A DNA stretch of 64,000 nucleotides from Anastrepha obliqua (Eukaryota; Arthropoda; Insecta; Diptera; Tephritidae), in contig NC_072895.1 of the NCBI RefSeq assembly GCF_027943255.1, positions 46,722,001 through 46,786,000 of the forward strand, in the 5' to 3' direction. The translations under genes were made by a program, and so were the position numbers. Below are positions 1-11,439 of this stretch, in pieces (within the stretch, counting starts at the first letter, position 1; the number at the start of each line of letters is the position of its first letter). Under the pieces are notes generated by a model. That model was given only the letters and a program-made list of their open reading frames with translations. It ran no database searches and had not been told where the DNA came from.

Positions 1-905
1 CTTTTCTGCATCGCTAAGGATGTAATAAATTTTTTACTTACATTATTCGTACAGGTATCTACGATTAGGTTTGTAATGTGCCAGATGGTCTTGGTAGAAA
101 TAAGTAATCTCGTATTTGCATCATACAACCTGCGTTTATGTAGTTTTGCTACTCATCTCTTTCACCAAGTGGTTGATAAAATCTGGTCTTATCGCGGTAA
201 TGTAGTTACGATAGCAATAAGTGAGAGATTTATGTTTATACCATTCGCTATTGAGTTATTTCCACTTTGTTTGTGTTTGAATGGGCGTAGTTGTTTGCAA
301 ATGTGGTTGCTGGCTTTCATTTTTCTTTTAATGTGGAAGTGAAACTATTGAATGAAATGAATGAAAGAGAAAAAGTACTGAATATCAATAAATATCACGC
401 CACAATATAATGAAATAAGCCGGTTGCATAACATTGCGTAATGCTGCAAACTGAATTCAAAAAATGGGTTTTTGCTGTATGCAAGTTTGTGTAAAAAGTT
501 AGTAAGACATTCTTGCTAGTGTACACCATACTAAGCGTACCGTCGTCGTAACGTGCATACTAACCAGAATGTGGCTACTAGTGTCGAGCTGTACTGCTCA
601 AATTGGGAACACCGCCTCGGCATGTTGTTCTTTTTGTCGTAGCAACCTTCAAGATGTTCTATACATTTTTGGAGAAAACTACTGAAGTGGCAGCTCTTGG
701 ATGCATATACTTATGTATATAAATCCAAGTTGGTGCAACAACGTAGAACAAAGATACAATAAACCCGGAAATATAAAGCAAAATTACAATCACTTATGCA
801 TTTGGAGCCTAGAGCAACACGAATTGGATTTCAAATTTACCTAAAAGTGAATATTTTGGAAGGTACGCATTTCCAACTCAGCGTTTATTTACTTATGCAC
901 AATAT
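1..905. other. A+T-rich sequence without recognised gene
   Basis: Short open frames occur, including an 88-codon one at 76-342, but none shows a recognisable domain or a continuation. I see no TIRs or tandem array here. It could be intron or intergenic DNA. Confidence 0.5.
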
Positions 906-914
906 TAGTATTCC

Positions 915-1460
915 TCTTCTTCTTGATTGGCGTGATAAGCGCTTACGTGATTTTGACCGAGTAGTAGCTTCTCGTGCCAACCGGTGCCAGTTTGACAAAC
1001 CAAGTGCATCCACCTGATCTTTCTAACGCAGAGAAGGCCTTCTTCTTCCTCTGCTACCATCAGCTGGCACCGCATTGAATACTTTCAGAGTCTGAGCGTT
1101 TGTAACCATTCGGATGACATGGCCCGGATCTTTATTCGCTGCGCTAAATCTATGTCGTCGTAAAGCTCATACAGCTCATCGTGCCATCGCCTGCGATATC
1201 CGCCGTTGCCAACGTGCAAAGGTCCAAAAATCTTACGCAGAATCTGTATCGCAAACACTCCAAGCGTCGCTTCATCGGATGTTAGAACGGGCATGATGAG
1301 AGCTTTGTAGAGTGGTAGTTTTCTTCGTCGAGAGAGGACTTTACTGCTCAGTTGCCTACTTAGTACAAAGTAGCACTTGTTGGCAAGAGAGATTCCACGT
1401 TGGATTTCAAGGCTGACATTATTATCGGTGTTAATGCTGGTTCCTAAATACACGAAGTCT
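915..1460 (-). mobile_element. RTE-like LINE, 3' fragment
   Basis: On the minus strand the frame reads YLGTSINTDNN, then KCYFVLSRQLSSK, LYKALIMPVLT, ILRKIFGPL and HDELYELYDDIDLAQRIKI, the typical post-reverse-transcriptase region of RTE/BovB-like LINEs. The element has decayed: the block normally between MPVLT and the LGVF-like segment is missing, and the frame breaks after the RIKI segment. The 3' end, near 917-965, carries the tail AATTGGCGCG...GGCCGAG (given in plus-strand reading; here slightly diverged), which recurs at 26241, 28890 and 38300. It is 5'-truncated, as LINE copies usually are. A SINE starts directly beside its upstream end. Family assignment is from motif recognition. Confidence 0.8.
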
Positions 1461-1792
1461 TATATATATATATATAATTGGCGCGTACACCCTTTTTTTT
1501 TTGGGGGTGTTTGGCCGAGCTCCTCCTCCTATTTGTGGAGTGCGTCTTGATATCGTTCCACAAATGGAGGGACCTACAGTTTCAAGCCAACTCCGAGCGG
1601 CAGATATTTTTATGAGGACCTTTTTCATGGCACAAATACACTCGGAGGTTTGCCATTGCCTGCCGAGGGGCGACCGCTATTAGAAAAATGTTTTTATTAA
1701 TTTTGCTTTCACCGCGATTCGAACCAACGACCTCTCTGTGAATTCCGAATGGTAATCACGCACCAACCCATTCGGCTACGGCGGCCGCCGTA
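1461..1792 (-). mobile_element. tRNA-derived SINE, full-length copy
   Basis: Read on the minus strand, the copy starts with a tRNA-like head (A-box-like TAGCCGAATGGGTTGG, B-box-like GGTTCGAATC), continues through a unique body and ends in a hairpin-forming tail (ACACCC...GGGTGT), then GCGCCAATTA and a (TA)n run. At least nine full or partial copies of this family occur in the window. This copy lies against the truncated LINE on its left. The head could come from a tRNA-Ser or tRNA-Leu type gene because the A- and B-boxes are widely spaced; that origin is inference. Confidence 0.85.
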
Positions 1793-2077
1793 GTATTATT
1801 AGGGGAAAATTTACTGTTCTTTATTCTAGAAATGATAAACTCTTCGGTTCTTACCAAGTCTTTGCGTATTAAATATCCGTTTTATTTGAATATATTCAAA
1901 ACCAACCCGCTCTCTTCATGAACTCTATGACATCTCTTAAGCTATTGAATTAGGTTTTATATTAGATTTGTCTTAACCTTTTTCTGCTCAATTAAACTGC
2001 ATGTTGTAATTTAACTTTTTGATAGCGATATGTTTTTAGTATGTAGACAGCATTAAAAATTAAATTAAAAAAAAAAA

Positions 2078-2104
2078 AGTAAGTAAGTAAGTAGTAAGTA
2101 GTCA
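2078..2104. repeat. (GTAA)n microsatellite
   Basis: Imperfect GTAA/GTA tetranucleotide tract directly after a poly-A run. Such tracts often mark the end of a LINE copy, but no LINE coding sequence is seen next to it. Confidence 0.7.
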
Positions 2105-2552
2105 GTATGTATGAACATTTTTTTAGTGATTTCAGAATACACATTTAAATAAGCAAATAAAAAAATAAAAGTAATTACAATTTTGCTATTTTCACAAAAA
2201 CTCAAATAAGCTCTACACTTAGCATACACTTTTTTAATTTTATTTTTATTTTTAGGTCACATTTTTGCACGGCATTAACAGCATTTAGGTGCAAATGCAT
2301 TCCGCAGATTTTTCTTTCATTCAACATTTTTATTATTTACGCCAAAAGCATACTTACTATCTTCTCACTTCGTACTTCACATATTTTGCTATTTGCCATA
2401 CTCAATATTTTTTTTTTTTTTTTCATTTATTGAGACCAACAAAGCAATTGCATATGTAATCACACATAAAACAGGAGCATGTCAACGCCACAAATACAAC
2501 AGACGTTGAATTGAAGTCAAAGTCACAAATATCTGTACAGATGCTAACGTAC

Positions 2553-2596
2553 TTGTATATATATACATGCATACATATACATACATACATATAACT
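2553..2596. repeat. TATA/CATA microsatellite
   Basis: Alternating TATA and ACATACAT repeats, a common simple-repeat type in brachyceran fly genomes. Confidence 0.7.
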
Positions 2597-3879
2597 ATGC
2601 GCAAGTATGTATGAATGTAAAAAATTTGGTTGGCATGCTTATTTGTTTCAAAAAACGTGTCGGCATGTAAATTAAACAATAGAATCACATGAAAAATGTG
2701 CACCGCAAAACAAAAAAAAAAAAGAAATCAAACAACACCGTAGAAAACTATACAGAAGTATAAACAAATGTACTATATGTACACACAAAATTGCATACAT
2801 ACTTATGCTATACATGCCCACGTTATGAATACGATATGGCGGCTTTGAGAAGATGTGCTTTCATCAGAATGTTGATATTGATTTTCTCATCAGGTCGCAT
2901 GCATCATACACGCACCAGCAAATAGATATATGTATGTACATATCCATTCATCCAGGGCAATTCGACACATTCAGTAGATTTCATATGAATTTTTATGTTT
3001 TCGTACACACATACATGCATATATATAGGTATTTGTGCGAAAGTACGTAAACGATGCCCCACAATGCTTTATATTTCATAACGGTTCTCGAAGATTTATG
3101 GCATCTACAGTGGATGGCTGGCGATGCCAAGTGAACAACATCCCACCTTTGGCAGCTGTCAATTTTCTCACTTAAATATGATGCATACATATGTAAAGAT
3201 GTACCTACATACATACCTATAAAGGCTCTACACACCACCACTACCGCACGCCCAGTGCTGCATCCATCGCTTTCATTTCGTGCGAAATTTTCCTTCAACA
3301 CAATTTTTGTTTTCCACAACTTTGATTGCTACTTGAATGCGTTCAATAAAAAGTTCTTTGGGTCTAACTTTTATGTCATTTCCTTCCACTTCTCTGCTAA
3401 GTATTGATTCTATAAGTACGCAGTTAATTGTTTACGGTTTATTTTGATTTATTTCCCGTTCCACGGAATAAAAGTGAAGTTTTCAAAAGTTTTTTAATTT
3501 GTTCGGGTAGCCCTAATTACTCTTCGTTTCATGTTGATTATCCTCGTTTGACTGCTTATTGGTACATTTTCTTTAAAATACTATTTGCTTATTTGTTGCT
3601 TTTTTGTTTTGTGGCCGAATTCGAATTGAAATTTACATTTGATTTAAATATAAATTTGATTTATATATAAATTAAAAATAAATATACTCATATTTTTAGC
3701 TTTGGAGATAACTTTATTTTTTATTTATTTACTACTTATCGCTGAAAAAATGGTATCAAACTGTAGAGCTTTCCATTTCCTTTCCAGGAATTGGCGTTTA
3801 AGCTCGTCTAAGCTGCTAACCAAGGAGACGAGTGCATGTTGACAGACTACCTATGTCGACGGCCTCTGTTAAATAAATA

Positions 3880-5154
3880 CGAGGGGACTAACCAAAATTC
3901 CATAACTGGATTTTTTCAAAAATTTGAAAATGCCATTAGTTTCATATAAACTTTCTGAAAAATCGGTTCGAATAGCGACGAGAAAACGTAAAATAACAAG
4001 TGATCAATTATGAATAGAAACTCCGCCACCGACGCAGCAGGAAATCCGTTATTCAATACTTTATGGCTTTCGACGTCAACTCAAGCCTATGGAAACTTTC
4101 ACTGAATTCCAAACTGCATATATTATAAAACGGGCACTCCATCTCTTAAGACTATTTGTAAGTGGTAACAAAGATTCCACACTGAACATTTTTCTGTGGG
4201 GGACGAGCCGCGGGGAGGACGGCCAAAATCATCGATCGGCGAAATAAATGTGGCGCTGGGGAAGCGAGAAACTATTAGAGACCCACAAGAGGTACAGGAA
4301 ATGATATATATGATATATAGTGCATTAGGCTTGAATTCTATGGCAGTATTGGGAATATTGCAAAATGATTTGCATTGCACAAAGAAATCTGCTCGATGGG
4401 TTCGATGAATTTTAAATCAGACCCCAAAAGAAGCAGAGAAGAGAAAAGTAAATTTTGCTCAATACAATATTTTTTAAGCAAATTCGAAAACGGGGAGTCT
4501 AGCAACTTTAATATAATCGTAACAGATGACGAAGCTTGTTTTTTTATGTATGACCCGGAAACGAAATAGCAGTCTATGGTATAGAGCCCAAAAAGGGCAA
4601 ATCCATCTGTGACAGCCAGGCAGCAAATTTCAGCAACAAAAGTTGCAAAAATAGTTGTTGCTTTCCATTAGATTCTTCTCAAACAGTAAGTGTCAAATGA
4701 TATACTGCTTACCAAAAGTGTTCAAAAATTTACTTGCAAATAGAACAAACAAGGAACTGCGCCGCTACTCCTTACACTACGATATTTCACCCAGCACACA
4801 CTGCTGAAGTGATAAGTAACTTCATTGCGCTTTTTGGCATTGAAGAAATTCGTCTATCGCGATATTCTCCGGATCGGGTGCTGGGTAATTTCTGGTTATT
4901 TAAAAAAATTAAGAGAAATTTTGAGAAGAAATTTTTTTGGTAGCCACGAAGAGAAAATAAATGCGGTTAATACTGAGCTTAATAAGCTGGAAAAACGGGA
5001 TTTCGAGGACTGGGCAGCAGTGGATTTACAGATTCAAAAAATTTACTGAAATTAATGGGGATTGGGGTGGAGATGATAAAAAATAACGAAGTTAAAAGTA
5101 AAAAAATGTATAATTTTTTCAATTCGATTTGCCAAACTTTTGCTGATCCCCTCG
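3880..5154 (+). mobile_element. Degenerate mariner-like element with both TIRs
   Basis: Terminal inverted repeats CGAGGGGACTAACCAAAA (left) and, in reverse complement, CGAGGGGATCAGCAAAA (right) are flanked by TA dinucleotides at 3878-3879 and 5155-5156, the Tc1/mariner target site. The length, about 1.28 kb, is normal for mariner. Transposase remnants in several plus frames include GDEPRGGRPKSS (linker), KSARWVR, FENGESSNFNIIVTDDE (first catalytic Asp region), HPAHTAEVISNF and SPDRVLGNFWLFKK, where the third catalytic aspartate is replaced (family pattern SPDLAPCDFFLFP). Several frameshifts and stops make it inactive. Its termini are intact enough that it could be cross-mobilised; that is speculation. 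Confidence 0.85.
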
Positions 5155-5339
5155 TATATTGCTTATTATTCAGTCACTGATGCCAAATCACCACGCGAGT
5201 TACGTGATTGAATGACCTGTGCAAATGATAAAACTTCTTTGTGAAAATTAGTATTCACCATTTCACGGCAGACGCGGTGTCCCCTCACAGTCGACTCCAT
5301 AACATTTGGTGACCAAAATTCGAGACTACCACTTAGGTA

Positions 5340-5660
5340 AATAATCAGACAACACCCGCCCCTTCAATAAACGCCAAATCACGCCTGTCTGTGAAAGTAT
5401 ACAGGGAAACCAGAGGCAGTCAATTTCACGCCGCGCACATGAACATGGCCTTTCAAAGACTTTAACTTGGCGAATTTTATGTCGGGACTTAAGTCTTCAA
5501 CCATACAGGATCCAACCGACTCAAAAGCTCGAAGTTGATGGCCACAGACAATGTTGATTATCCGTTAAATCAATCAACTTTAAAGACGAGACAAACTTTT
5601 ATATGAAGTCTTATTCTTTTCACGCGTTTAAATGTAGAATCCAACTCGACTTTTGTGTGG
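5340..5660 (+). pseudogene. Tc1/mariner-superfamily transposase fragment
   Basis: One plus frame reads RQSISRRAHEHGLSKTLTWR, then ILCRDLSLQPYRIQPTQKLE, like the second helix-turn-helix and linker of the transposase family whose later domain carries YVNKQNCRIW and PRSCDLTPLD. Other pieces of this family lie at 7447, 56796 and 57580. Stops follow near 5555. No TIRs were located. The TTTGGTGACC string at 5314 briefly suggested a retroviral primer-binding site but nothing supports that. Confidence 0.5.
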
Positions 5661-5800
5661 TGCTGCGATGTTCAAGTATGCCACTTTTGTGATTGATCAA
5701 TGGAAAATTTCAACTTCAAACGGGTTTGGCTCTCTGTTAAATTTTGTGGGCAATTGATAGTTTATATCAGTACTGCCATAGCTAAATTAACCGAGTTGGA

Positions 5801-6100
5801 ATGTTCTTTGGCGACTCGGGTGCAAGAAAATGCAGCAAGAGATTTAGAAAATCTCAGAGTATAAGATGGCTTGAACACGTGTTTAGAATGCCCAAGGAAA
5901 GAACAACTCAAAAGGCAATTGAATTGTGCCCTATTGGAGGCCGAAGAAGAGATCGCCCCAAAAAGAGATGGTTCGAAGGATATGACCTTGCAAAACTGAA
6001 CGTGCGGCGGTGGAAGGAAGTAGCCTTAGATGCAGACGGGTGGCGAAATGTTGTGAATGAAGCAATGGTTCACCATGGACTGTGATGCTAAGAAGCAGAG
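5801..6100 (+). pseudogene. LINE reverse transcriptase C-terminal fragment
   Basis: A 94-codon frame contains SIRWLEHVFRMPKERTTQKA, GGRRRDRPKKRWFEGY and VRRWKEVALDADGWRNVVNE, a typical extreme C-terminus of a non-LTR retrotransposon pol protein (WLGHV and RGRPKKRW motifs). The upstream RT core is missing. Its 3' tail differs from the family at 917 and 28885, so it belongs to another LINE lineage. Confidence 0.75.
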
Positions 6101-6600
6101 AATATGGCGAATGACTATATTAGCAAGCAAAATTGCTGAATGACTGCAATCGACATAGGCTCACTGCTATGCATCCATAAAGAGTAATTCTTTGGTATAG
6201 ATTTTGGGCCGGCGCCATTGATGAAGCTCAGCGCCTTTAAAGGCGAACGCTACAAGTCAGTAGTAATTTTTAATTTTTTTGTTTTAATTTAAAGTTACAG
6301 GCTTGAACGAAATGTTGTTGAACATAGCGAGTGCCACGGTGATATGTATATGTAACTAGAAAGTAAGGCAAGAGAGACTTGATCTGAATTGGCCAACAAG
6401 AATTCATAAAAATTACGAAATGTCTTAGACAAGACATACTGATTTTATCCAAGAGAACCCCTGTCCCTCCATCGACCCGAAAAACTACTACTTTTCAGAT
6501 TTAAAAAAAAACAATGATTTTACCAATTACCCATACGGATGAAAAATAGTGGTCTGTTCTACATATAAAAGTATATACCATTACATTTTTTTAGATACTC
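6100..6600. other. No gene recognised
   Basis: A+T-rich sequence between two LINE fragments. No TIR, domain or tandem structure was seen. Confidence 0.4.
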
Positions 6601-6604
6601 TCAA

Positions 6605-7045
6605 AGACAACACTATAAAAATGTAAAATCTATGCCGGAATGGAACATGGGCCGCACAAACCGCCTGTTGAAACTAAACAGGAAAAGCATGAGAAATGTT
6701 ATCGGGGTCCTAACAGGGCATTGTCTGATTGGCAGGCATGCCGGCAAACTAAGAGCGCCCTATAACGACTATAGCAGAAGCGGGAACGACATCGCAGAAG
6801 AAGAGTCTATAGAACACTTACTATGCGGGTGCAAGGCTCTGGATAGAAGAAGGTTCAATATTTTAGGAAAAAGTTCCCTGAATAACTTGGCAGAAGTAGC
6901 CAATATAAAAATAACAAGTCTTGTTAGATATATTAAAGCCACAGGTTGGTTCAATGAGGACAATGTAGAGTGAGGAGAGGGGAGCAATCACAATGGGCCT
7001 ACAGCAGGCCTGGGTGTATCAACCGACAACCACTATACCTACCTA
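6605..7045 (+). pseudogene. R1/jockey-like LINE, C-terminal fragment
   Basis: The 113-codon frame 6632-6973 includes VIGVLTGHCLIGRHAGKL, ESIEHLLCGCKALDRRRF and TSLVRYIKATGWF. This is the conserved TGH...H plus EHLLC.C zinc-knuckle-like C-terminus of insect RNase H-bearing non-LTR pol proteins. The frame ends at TGA near 6971, followed by a short GGCCTACAGCAGGCC-rich 3' tail. The RT and RNase H domains are lost by 5' truncation. A related piece on the other strand lies at 42305-42530. Confidence 0.8.
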
Positions 7046-7444
7046 AAATCTATTATATTTTTAAATGAATTTTTCACATAATGAAGATCAACTTAGGAAC
7101 GCAATGGTCCAATATTATAGAACTCTTCCTTTTTCATAGTTGCTTTACCTCATTCTTGCCTTTTTGGTATTTTTGTGTTATTGTTCAGAAATGGCTCTAA
7201 GCCCATATCATTCGGTAGAGCATCAGATAAGGAAAGGTTGCAGAATTTTACTTATTGTACACATTTCTACATATCGCATACTTTTTGGCATTTGCTATAA
7301 CGCAATTTGGAACGGAACGACGGCTAAAATTTCCCATTTAGTTTATCACTTTTAGTGTAACAGCTATTTTGGTTTATCACCAATACAATAAACTAATGCT
7401 AAAAAGTACACGGATATGAGTACAAAATCCACCAAGGTTTAAAC
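7046..7444. other. No gene recognised
   Basis: A+T-rich sequence with short unassigned frames between a LINE tail and a TIR element. Confidence 0.4.
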
Positions 7445-7446
7445 TA

Positions 7447-8326
7447 TAGGGTGGGCCATGTAAAATTTGCTTTTTGAATCGGGTATAAAAAACTTTTTCA
7501 AACTTTTATTTTGAAGATTGGACATTGTCATTTATGAATGAAAAATAATATTGTTCAAATGACTGCCCCGACTGGCGTTACAGTAAGCCATTCGATCAAC
7601 CCAATTTTTAAACACATTTTCGATTGTTTGGGCTCCAATTTCATGAATGGCAACTTCGATTTCGTGTTTTAAAGCACTAATCGATCAATCGTCTCTGGAT
7701 GGTTCGCATAGCATTTGTCCTTAACGGCTCCCCACAAAAAATAGTCCAACGGGCTTAAATCACAGCTCCGAGGCGTCCAATTGATATCGGAATTTCGGCT
7801 GATTATTCGGTTTTCAAAAACGGTAGCCAAAAGTTCGAGTGTAACTTTGGCAGTGTGACAAATTGTTGTGACCGTCCTGTTGAAACCAAATGTCGTCGAT
7901 GTCATCCTCTTCAATTTTTGGAAACAATGTCACGGTAACGCTCGCCATTTACTGTAACCGCGGCTCCTCGCTCATTTTCGAAAAAAAATGGCCGGCATCA
8001 CCGGACCAGACCAAAAACCGCACCAAACAGTGACTCGTTGTGGATGTATTCGCTTCTCTACAGTAACGTGTGGATTTTCTGAGCCCCAAATCCGACAATT
8101 TTGCTTATTGACGTAGCCACCGATGTGAAAATCAGAAAAGAAGAAGAAAACTCACCACTTTGGAAATAGGTTTTCAATATTTCCCAATTTTGTTCAAGCG
8201 TATAGCGTCCCATTTCGTAAATGTCAAACCTTTAAGTAAATTATGAACACATTTGGCATGTCATTTGTGTTACCATTCTCAAAAAAATAGGTGGTTCAAA
8301 AAGCAAACGCTATATGGCCCACCCTG
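7447..8326 (-). mobile_element. Tc1/mariner-type element, internally deleted
   Basis: Ends AGGGTGGGCCATGTAAAATT (left) and, in reverse complement, AGGGTGGGCCATATAGCG (right) form TIRs flanked by TA (7445-7446, 8327-8328). On the minus strand ATG at 8213 opens MGRYTLEQNWEILKTYF, the usual N-terminus of this transposase family. It is joined by a deletion to FFSDFHIGGYVNKQNCRIWG, then VTVWCGFWSGD and later PRSCDLSPLDYFLWGAVKD. The helix-turn-helix domains and the residues just after the first catalytic Asp are deleted, and stops occur, so it is non-autonomous. The copies at 5340, 56796 and 57580 belong to the same family with different deletions. Confidence 0.85.
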
Positions 8327-8329
8327 TAC

Positions 8330-9080
8330 AAATTGAAAGTCCCAAGCAGATGACCGTATTTATTTCAACCTGTACATTTTCGAACAAAACATCGCACTGA
8401 TTACATCTCACTTAAGGTACATTCATAAGCATACCGAAACAAGTCACGCTTTACAGATTCATTTGTTCTTCCTTTCGTTGATTTTATCATTTCTTTGTTC
8501 ATGCTTTTCTTCTTTTCAGCGATTTGGTAACATTTTTAATTGATTTAATTAAAGGACAGCAGACATTTGCATAACAGCTGAAAAGTAAATTAATACTCGT
8601 GAATACCCACGAATACAAAGAAGGTCAAAACGAAAGGTGATCAAATTTTAATACGAATTTGTATGGGAAACAGTTTCAAATGAAATCAAACAAATTAAGA
8701 AGCTCGAATTCAAGTGGAGCGGATCTTTATAAATAATTTTTGAAAACAAAACAACGAACTTTGATTGCATTTAAACGAATAAGTTTTGTGTGAAATATAT
8801 TCACTTATTCCCAAATGTGGTTCCATCTTGAACACTAAGAAGGCAGAAATTTTGAGTTATCTAGAAAAGTTAATGTTTTATTTATGTGCTGTGATTTTCT
8901 ATATTTGTTTTATTCGTTACTAAATTAGAGTAAAGTACAAAAATATGAATGAATTTATTATTCTTTAAAAAAAAGTTAAGTATTAAATTTATTGTATTTA
9001 TTGAATTAAATATTCAATATTAGTTAAATATTAATGGCCACTGCCAACTTTATCATCACTTCTGCCGATTTTATTCGCTT
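8330..9080. other. No gene recognised
   Basis: A+T-rich sequence without recognisable domains or repeats. Confidence 0.4.
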
Positions 9081-9082
9081 AC

Positions 9083-9160
9083 TATATGGTGGTTCACGAA
9101 GCCGAATGGATTGGTGCATGACTACCATTCAGAAGTGCATTCGAGACCACAAATGATGGA
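9083..9160 (+). mobile_element. SINE head fragment
   Basis: The tRNA-like head of the SINE family is present (GAAGCCGAATGGATTGGTGC, then CATTCAGAAGTGCATTCGAG), matching the subfamily of the copies at 21318 and 33480. The body is absent. A fold-back element begins a few bases downstream. Confidence 0.65.
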
Positions 9161-9166
9161 AATATA

Positions 9167-9816
9167 ACACAGGCCTGCAAAATCTCGCTTTTTTACAGTT
9201 TCTAAAACCGCTATAGGTGTTTCCTGAAGGTTTTCTTATGCCGAAAACGAATATGATCTTGAAAATGCTCCAGCACGTCAGGATTTTTGGCAATTTGAGG
9301 TTAAATAGTCAAAAAACGCAGATTTTCGGCATTTAAAAAAATTTTTTTTTGAGCAAGGTAAAGTTTTTTTTTTTAATTTTCCGCATTGGCATCGCAAAGT
9401 ACTACTCTTCAGCTTTAAAATCCATTTTTAAAAATATTTTTGCGATTAATATAAAAAAAGTTATTCTATTTTGAATTGGAGACTTTTAGATATGCAAATT
9501 CAACCTTTCTAACTCTCTAACGCCACTATAAAGGGCGAATTCAAAGAGTATAACTTTTTTTATATTAATCGCTAAAATATTTTTAAAAATGGATTTTAAA
9601 GCTGAAGAGTAGTACTTTGCGATGCCAATGTGGAAAATTAAAAAAAACTTTACCTTGCTCAAAAAAAAAATTAAAAAAATTATGACTATTTAATCTCAAA
9701 TTGCCAAAAATCCTGACGTGCTGGAGCATTTTCAAGGTCATATTCGTTTTCAGCACAAAAAAACCTTCAAGAAACACCCATAGCCGTTTTAGAAACTGTA
9801 CCTCGCAGGACTGTGT
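9167..9816. mobile_element. Large fold-back element (about 280-300 bp arms)
   Basis: The left arm (9167-9477) and right arm (9537-9816) are inverted copies, with the outer end ACACAG[G/T]CCTGC and the next block TACAGTTTCTAAAAC shared in reverse complement. Matching continues through the CTTGAAAATGCTCCAGCACG and CGATTAATATAAAAAAAGTT blocks. The spacer is only about 60 bp. The arms differ by small substitutions and indels. It contains no credible protein. A transcript would fold into a long hairpin. It may be a fold-back transposon or a hairpin-RNA locus; no target-site duplication was fixed. Confidence 0.85.
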
Positions 9817-10150
9817 AATTGTTAGAAAGATTTCGGGTATGCAGTTTTATAGTTCATTAAATTTTGGTCTAATAAAGTGCAAGTTTCAAGTGGTGCAAAA
9901 ATTCCGTTGGTTTCTGCCATTTTTTTCTGCTGATGGCGTTGAGTGTTTTCTTCAAGAATCAGTCTAATACTTGACCTTCTTGAAACTTGCGCTTTAAAAC
10001 CAATATGTAATGAGCTATAAAATTGCATACTTGAAATTTTTTAGAAACTCTGCATACAAAATTTGAAGTTTTGATGAAAATTTACGAGTTTTTACAAATT
10101 GTATGCAAAAATCCAAACTTTGCTTCACATGGTTTTTGTTGTAGTATGCA
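9817..10150. repeat. Fold-back MITE, 'TTTATAGCCCATTGAATTTT' family, copy 1
   Basis: The left half has GTATGCAGTTTTATAGTTCA then AAAGTGCAAGTTTCAAGTGG; the right half has the inverted partner TTGAAACTTGCGCTTTA then ATGAGCTATAAAATTGCATA. Related inverted pairs recur at 23760, 33960 and (one half) 24390 and 56046. No coding capacity. Confidence 0.65.
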
Positions 10151-10257
10151 TTATATTAAAAACAAAACAATGCATGAAATTACAAAACCAATAAGTTAAT
10201 AGCCTAGACTTGTCAATATATGGTGTATACATACACTATTTTGGCGTGACTGTACAT

Positions 10258-10449
10258 AAAAGATGGTGCAAAAATAATCATCAAATTTTGTTTTTGTGAT
10301 CTTTATTTTGACCTTCACTAGCTCCATTGCTTGTCTGTTTGTAAAGTGCAGCCGACTAATTCAAAAGTGTGATAAGCGTAAGATGTATGGCACCATTCAC
10401 AAAAATTGTAAGTTTTCCGATAGCATGATTAATTACGCGCCACCTTGTA
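10258..10449. mobile_element. Short MITE with GGTGGCGCAAAATTAATCA-type ends
   Basis: The left end AGATGGTGCAAAAATAATCA and the right end, in reverse complement ACAAGGTGGCGCGTAATTAA, form imperfect TIRs about 190 bp apart. Other ends or internal parts of the family appear at 18218, 20518, 33765 and 50126. It has no coding capacity. Confidence 0.65.
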
Positions 10450-10463
10450 TAGCGTTATCTAAT

Positions 10464-10773
10464 AAGAGGTGTTATTTTGATATTCAAAGCAAAATGATGC
10501 TATTTTTTAATAGAAATGATCGGATGTTTATTTCATTATAAAGAGGAAAGTATGCCGTTAATAGTGGAAAATAAGATCAGGCAAATGACCAGCACGACCA
10601 CGCTTACAGCACAATATCCTTTTCATGAACTTTTCCATAACCGAATTGCAAAGTGGCTGCCCAATGTCCTCGATAGCCTCACGAATTCCAGCTTTGAGGG
10701 TCTTGAATCGATCCTGGGCTGTTGGCGTAGACCTTCTCTTTCACGTGGCTCCAAAGAAAAAAGTCACAAGGCG
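10464..10773 (-). pseudogene. Mariner-like transposase C-terminal fragment
   Basis: Reading the minus strand from 10773 gives PCDFFLWSHVKEKVYANSPG, IREAIEDIGQPLCNSVMEKF and GRGGHLPDLIFHY followed by a stop near 10556. The family's 3' UTR and terminus continue to 10464 (AAGAGGTGTTATTTTGATAT in plus reading). The catalytic aspartate after PC is retained but everything upstream is gone. This is a 3' piece of a Tc1/mariner element common in insects. Confidence 0.75.
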
Positions 10774-10984
10774 TAAAGGCTACGTAAAGCAGAATTTTTC
10801 ACACCTATCGGACAACCAAGCAGCTACAGATGGACCTGATTGAATCTGATAGCATTTGAACTGACGGTGCCGTACCTAGTAAACTAAACACTCTTAGCAT
10901 GACCAATCAGGTTTGAATTTTCTGGGTACAAGATTTGCTTGGAAGCAAAACAAGCACGCAAAGAAAGAGCATCATCTCCTTTTA

Positions 10985-11434
10985 CTCGGCCAATCTAACA
11001 ACTGGGATGGCTAACATATAATCGGTCGTCAGCACAAATATGGATATTATAGTTATTCAATATATCTGGCAAGTCATTTATATACAGCACGAACAATATA
11101 GCATCCAAATTAGCGCCTAACTACAGAGAGAAAAGTGCACTTTCTTTCTCCAATAAGTGCAGACAGACTCGTGGCACTGCTCGTAGCATTTTAAATTGTG
11201 GCCATTTTTATCAAAGGCCTTAGAAAGATTAAACAAATTTAAGAAGTCGATGTTATTTTCATCTATTGGTGACCTAATGTACTCAGTAACGCCTAAAAAT
11301 TCGGTAGTAAAGCCTCTCTCTCGCTTGAAACCAGACAGCCTGTTAATTAGGAGTCCATTACCGTGCACATATGAATTCATCCGTTTATGTACAGGGTCCG
11401 GCACTTGAAGTGTAACCAAGTTCAGACCGCTCAC
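10985..11434 (-). pseudogene. Non-LTR reverse transcriptase fragment
   Basis: The minus strand reads LINRLSGFKRERGFTTEFLG, then ENNIDFLNLFNLSKAFDKNG (RT block with the LSKAFD motif). After a frame break it reads LFVLYINDLPDILNNY and IHICADD, the [F/Y]xDD-type catalytic block. Both ends of the RT are missing. It resembles jockey/CR1-like pols. A Tc1 relic lies directly to its right. Confidence 0.75.
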
Positions 11435-11439
11435 GCAGC

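Larger units (their letters stand above)
1793..3877. other. A+T-rich region with microsatellites, no gene seen
   Basis: The sequence holds poly-A/T runs, a (GTAA)n tract, CATA/TACA-rich tracts and short random open frames. No domain, TIR or LINE motif was recognised. Confidence 0.5.

Noticed and set aside
5305..5330. TTTGGTGACC as an LTR retrotransposon primer-binding site
   Set aside because: No flanking LTR, gag frame or polypurine tract was found, and the following frame resembles a Tc1/mariner transposase.
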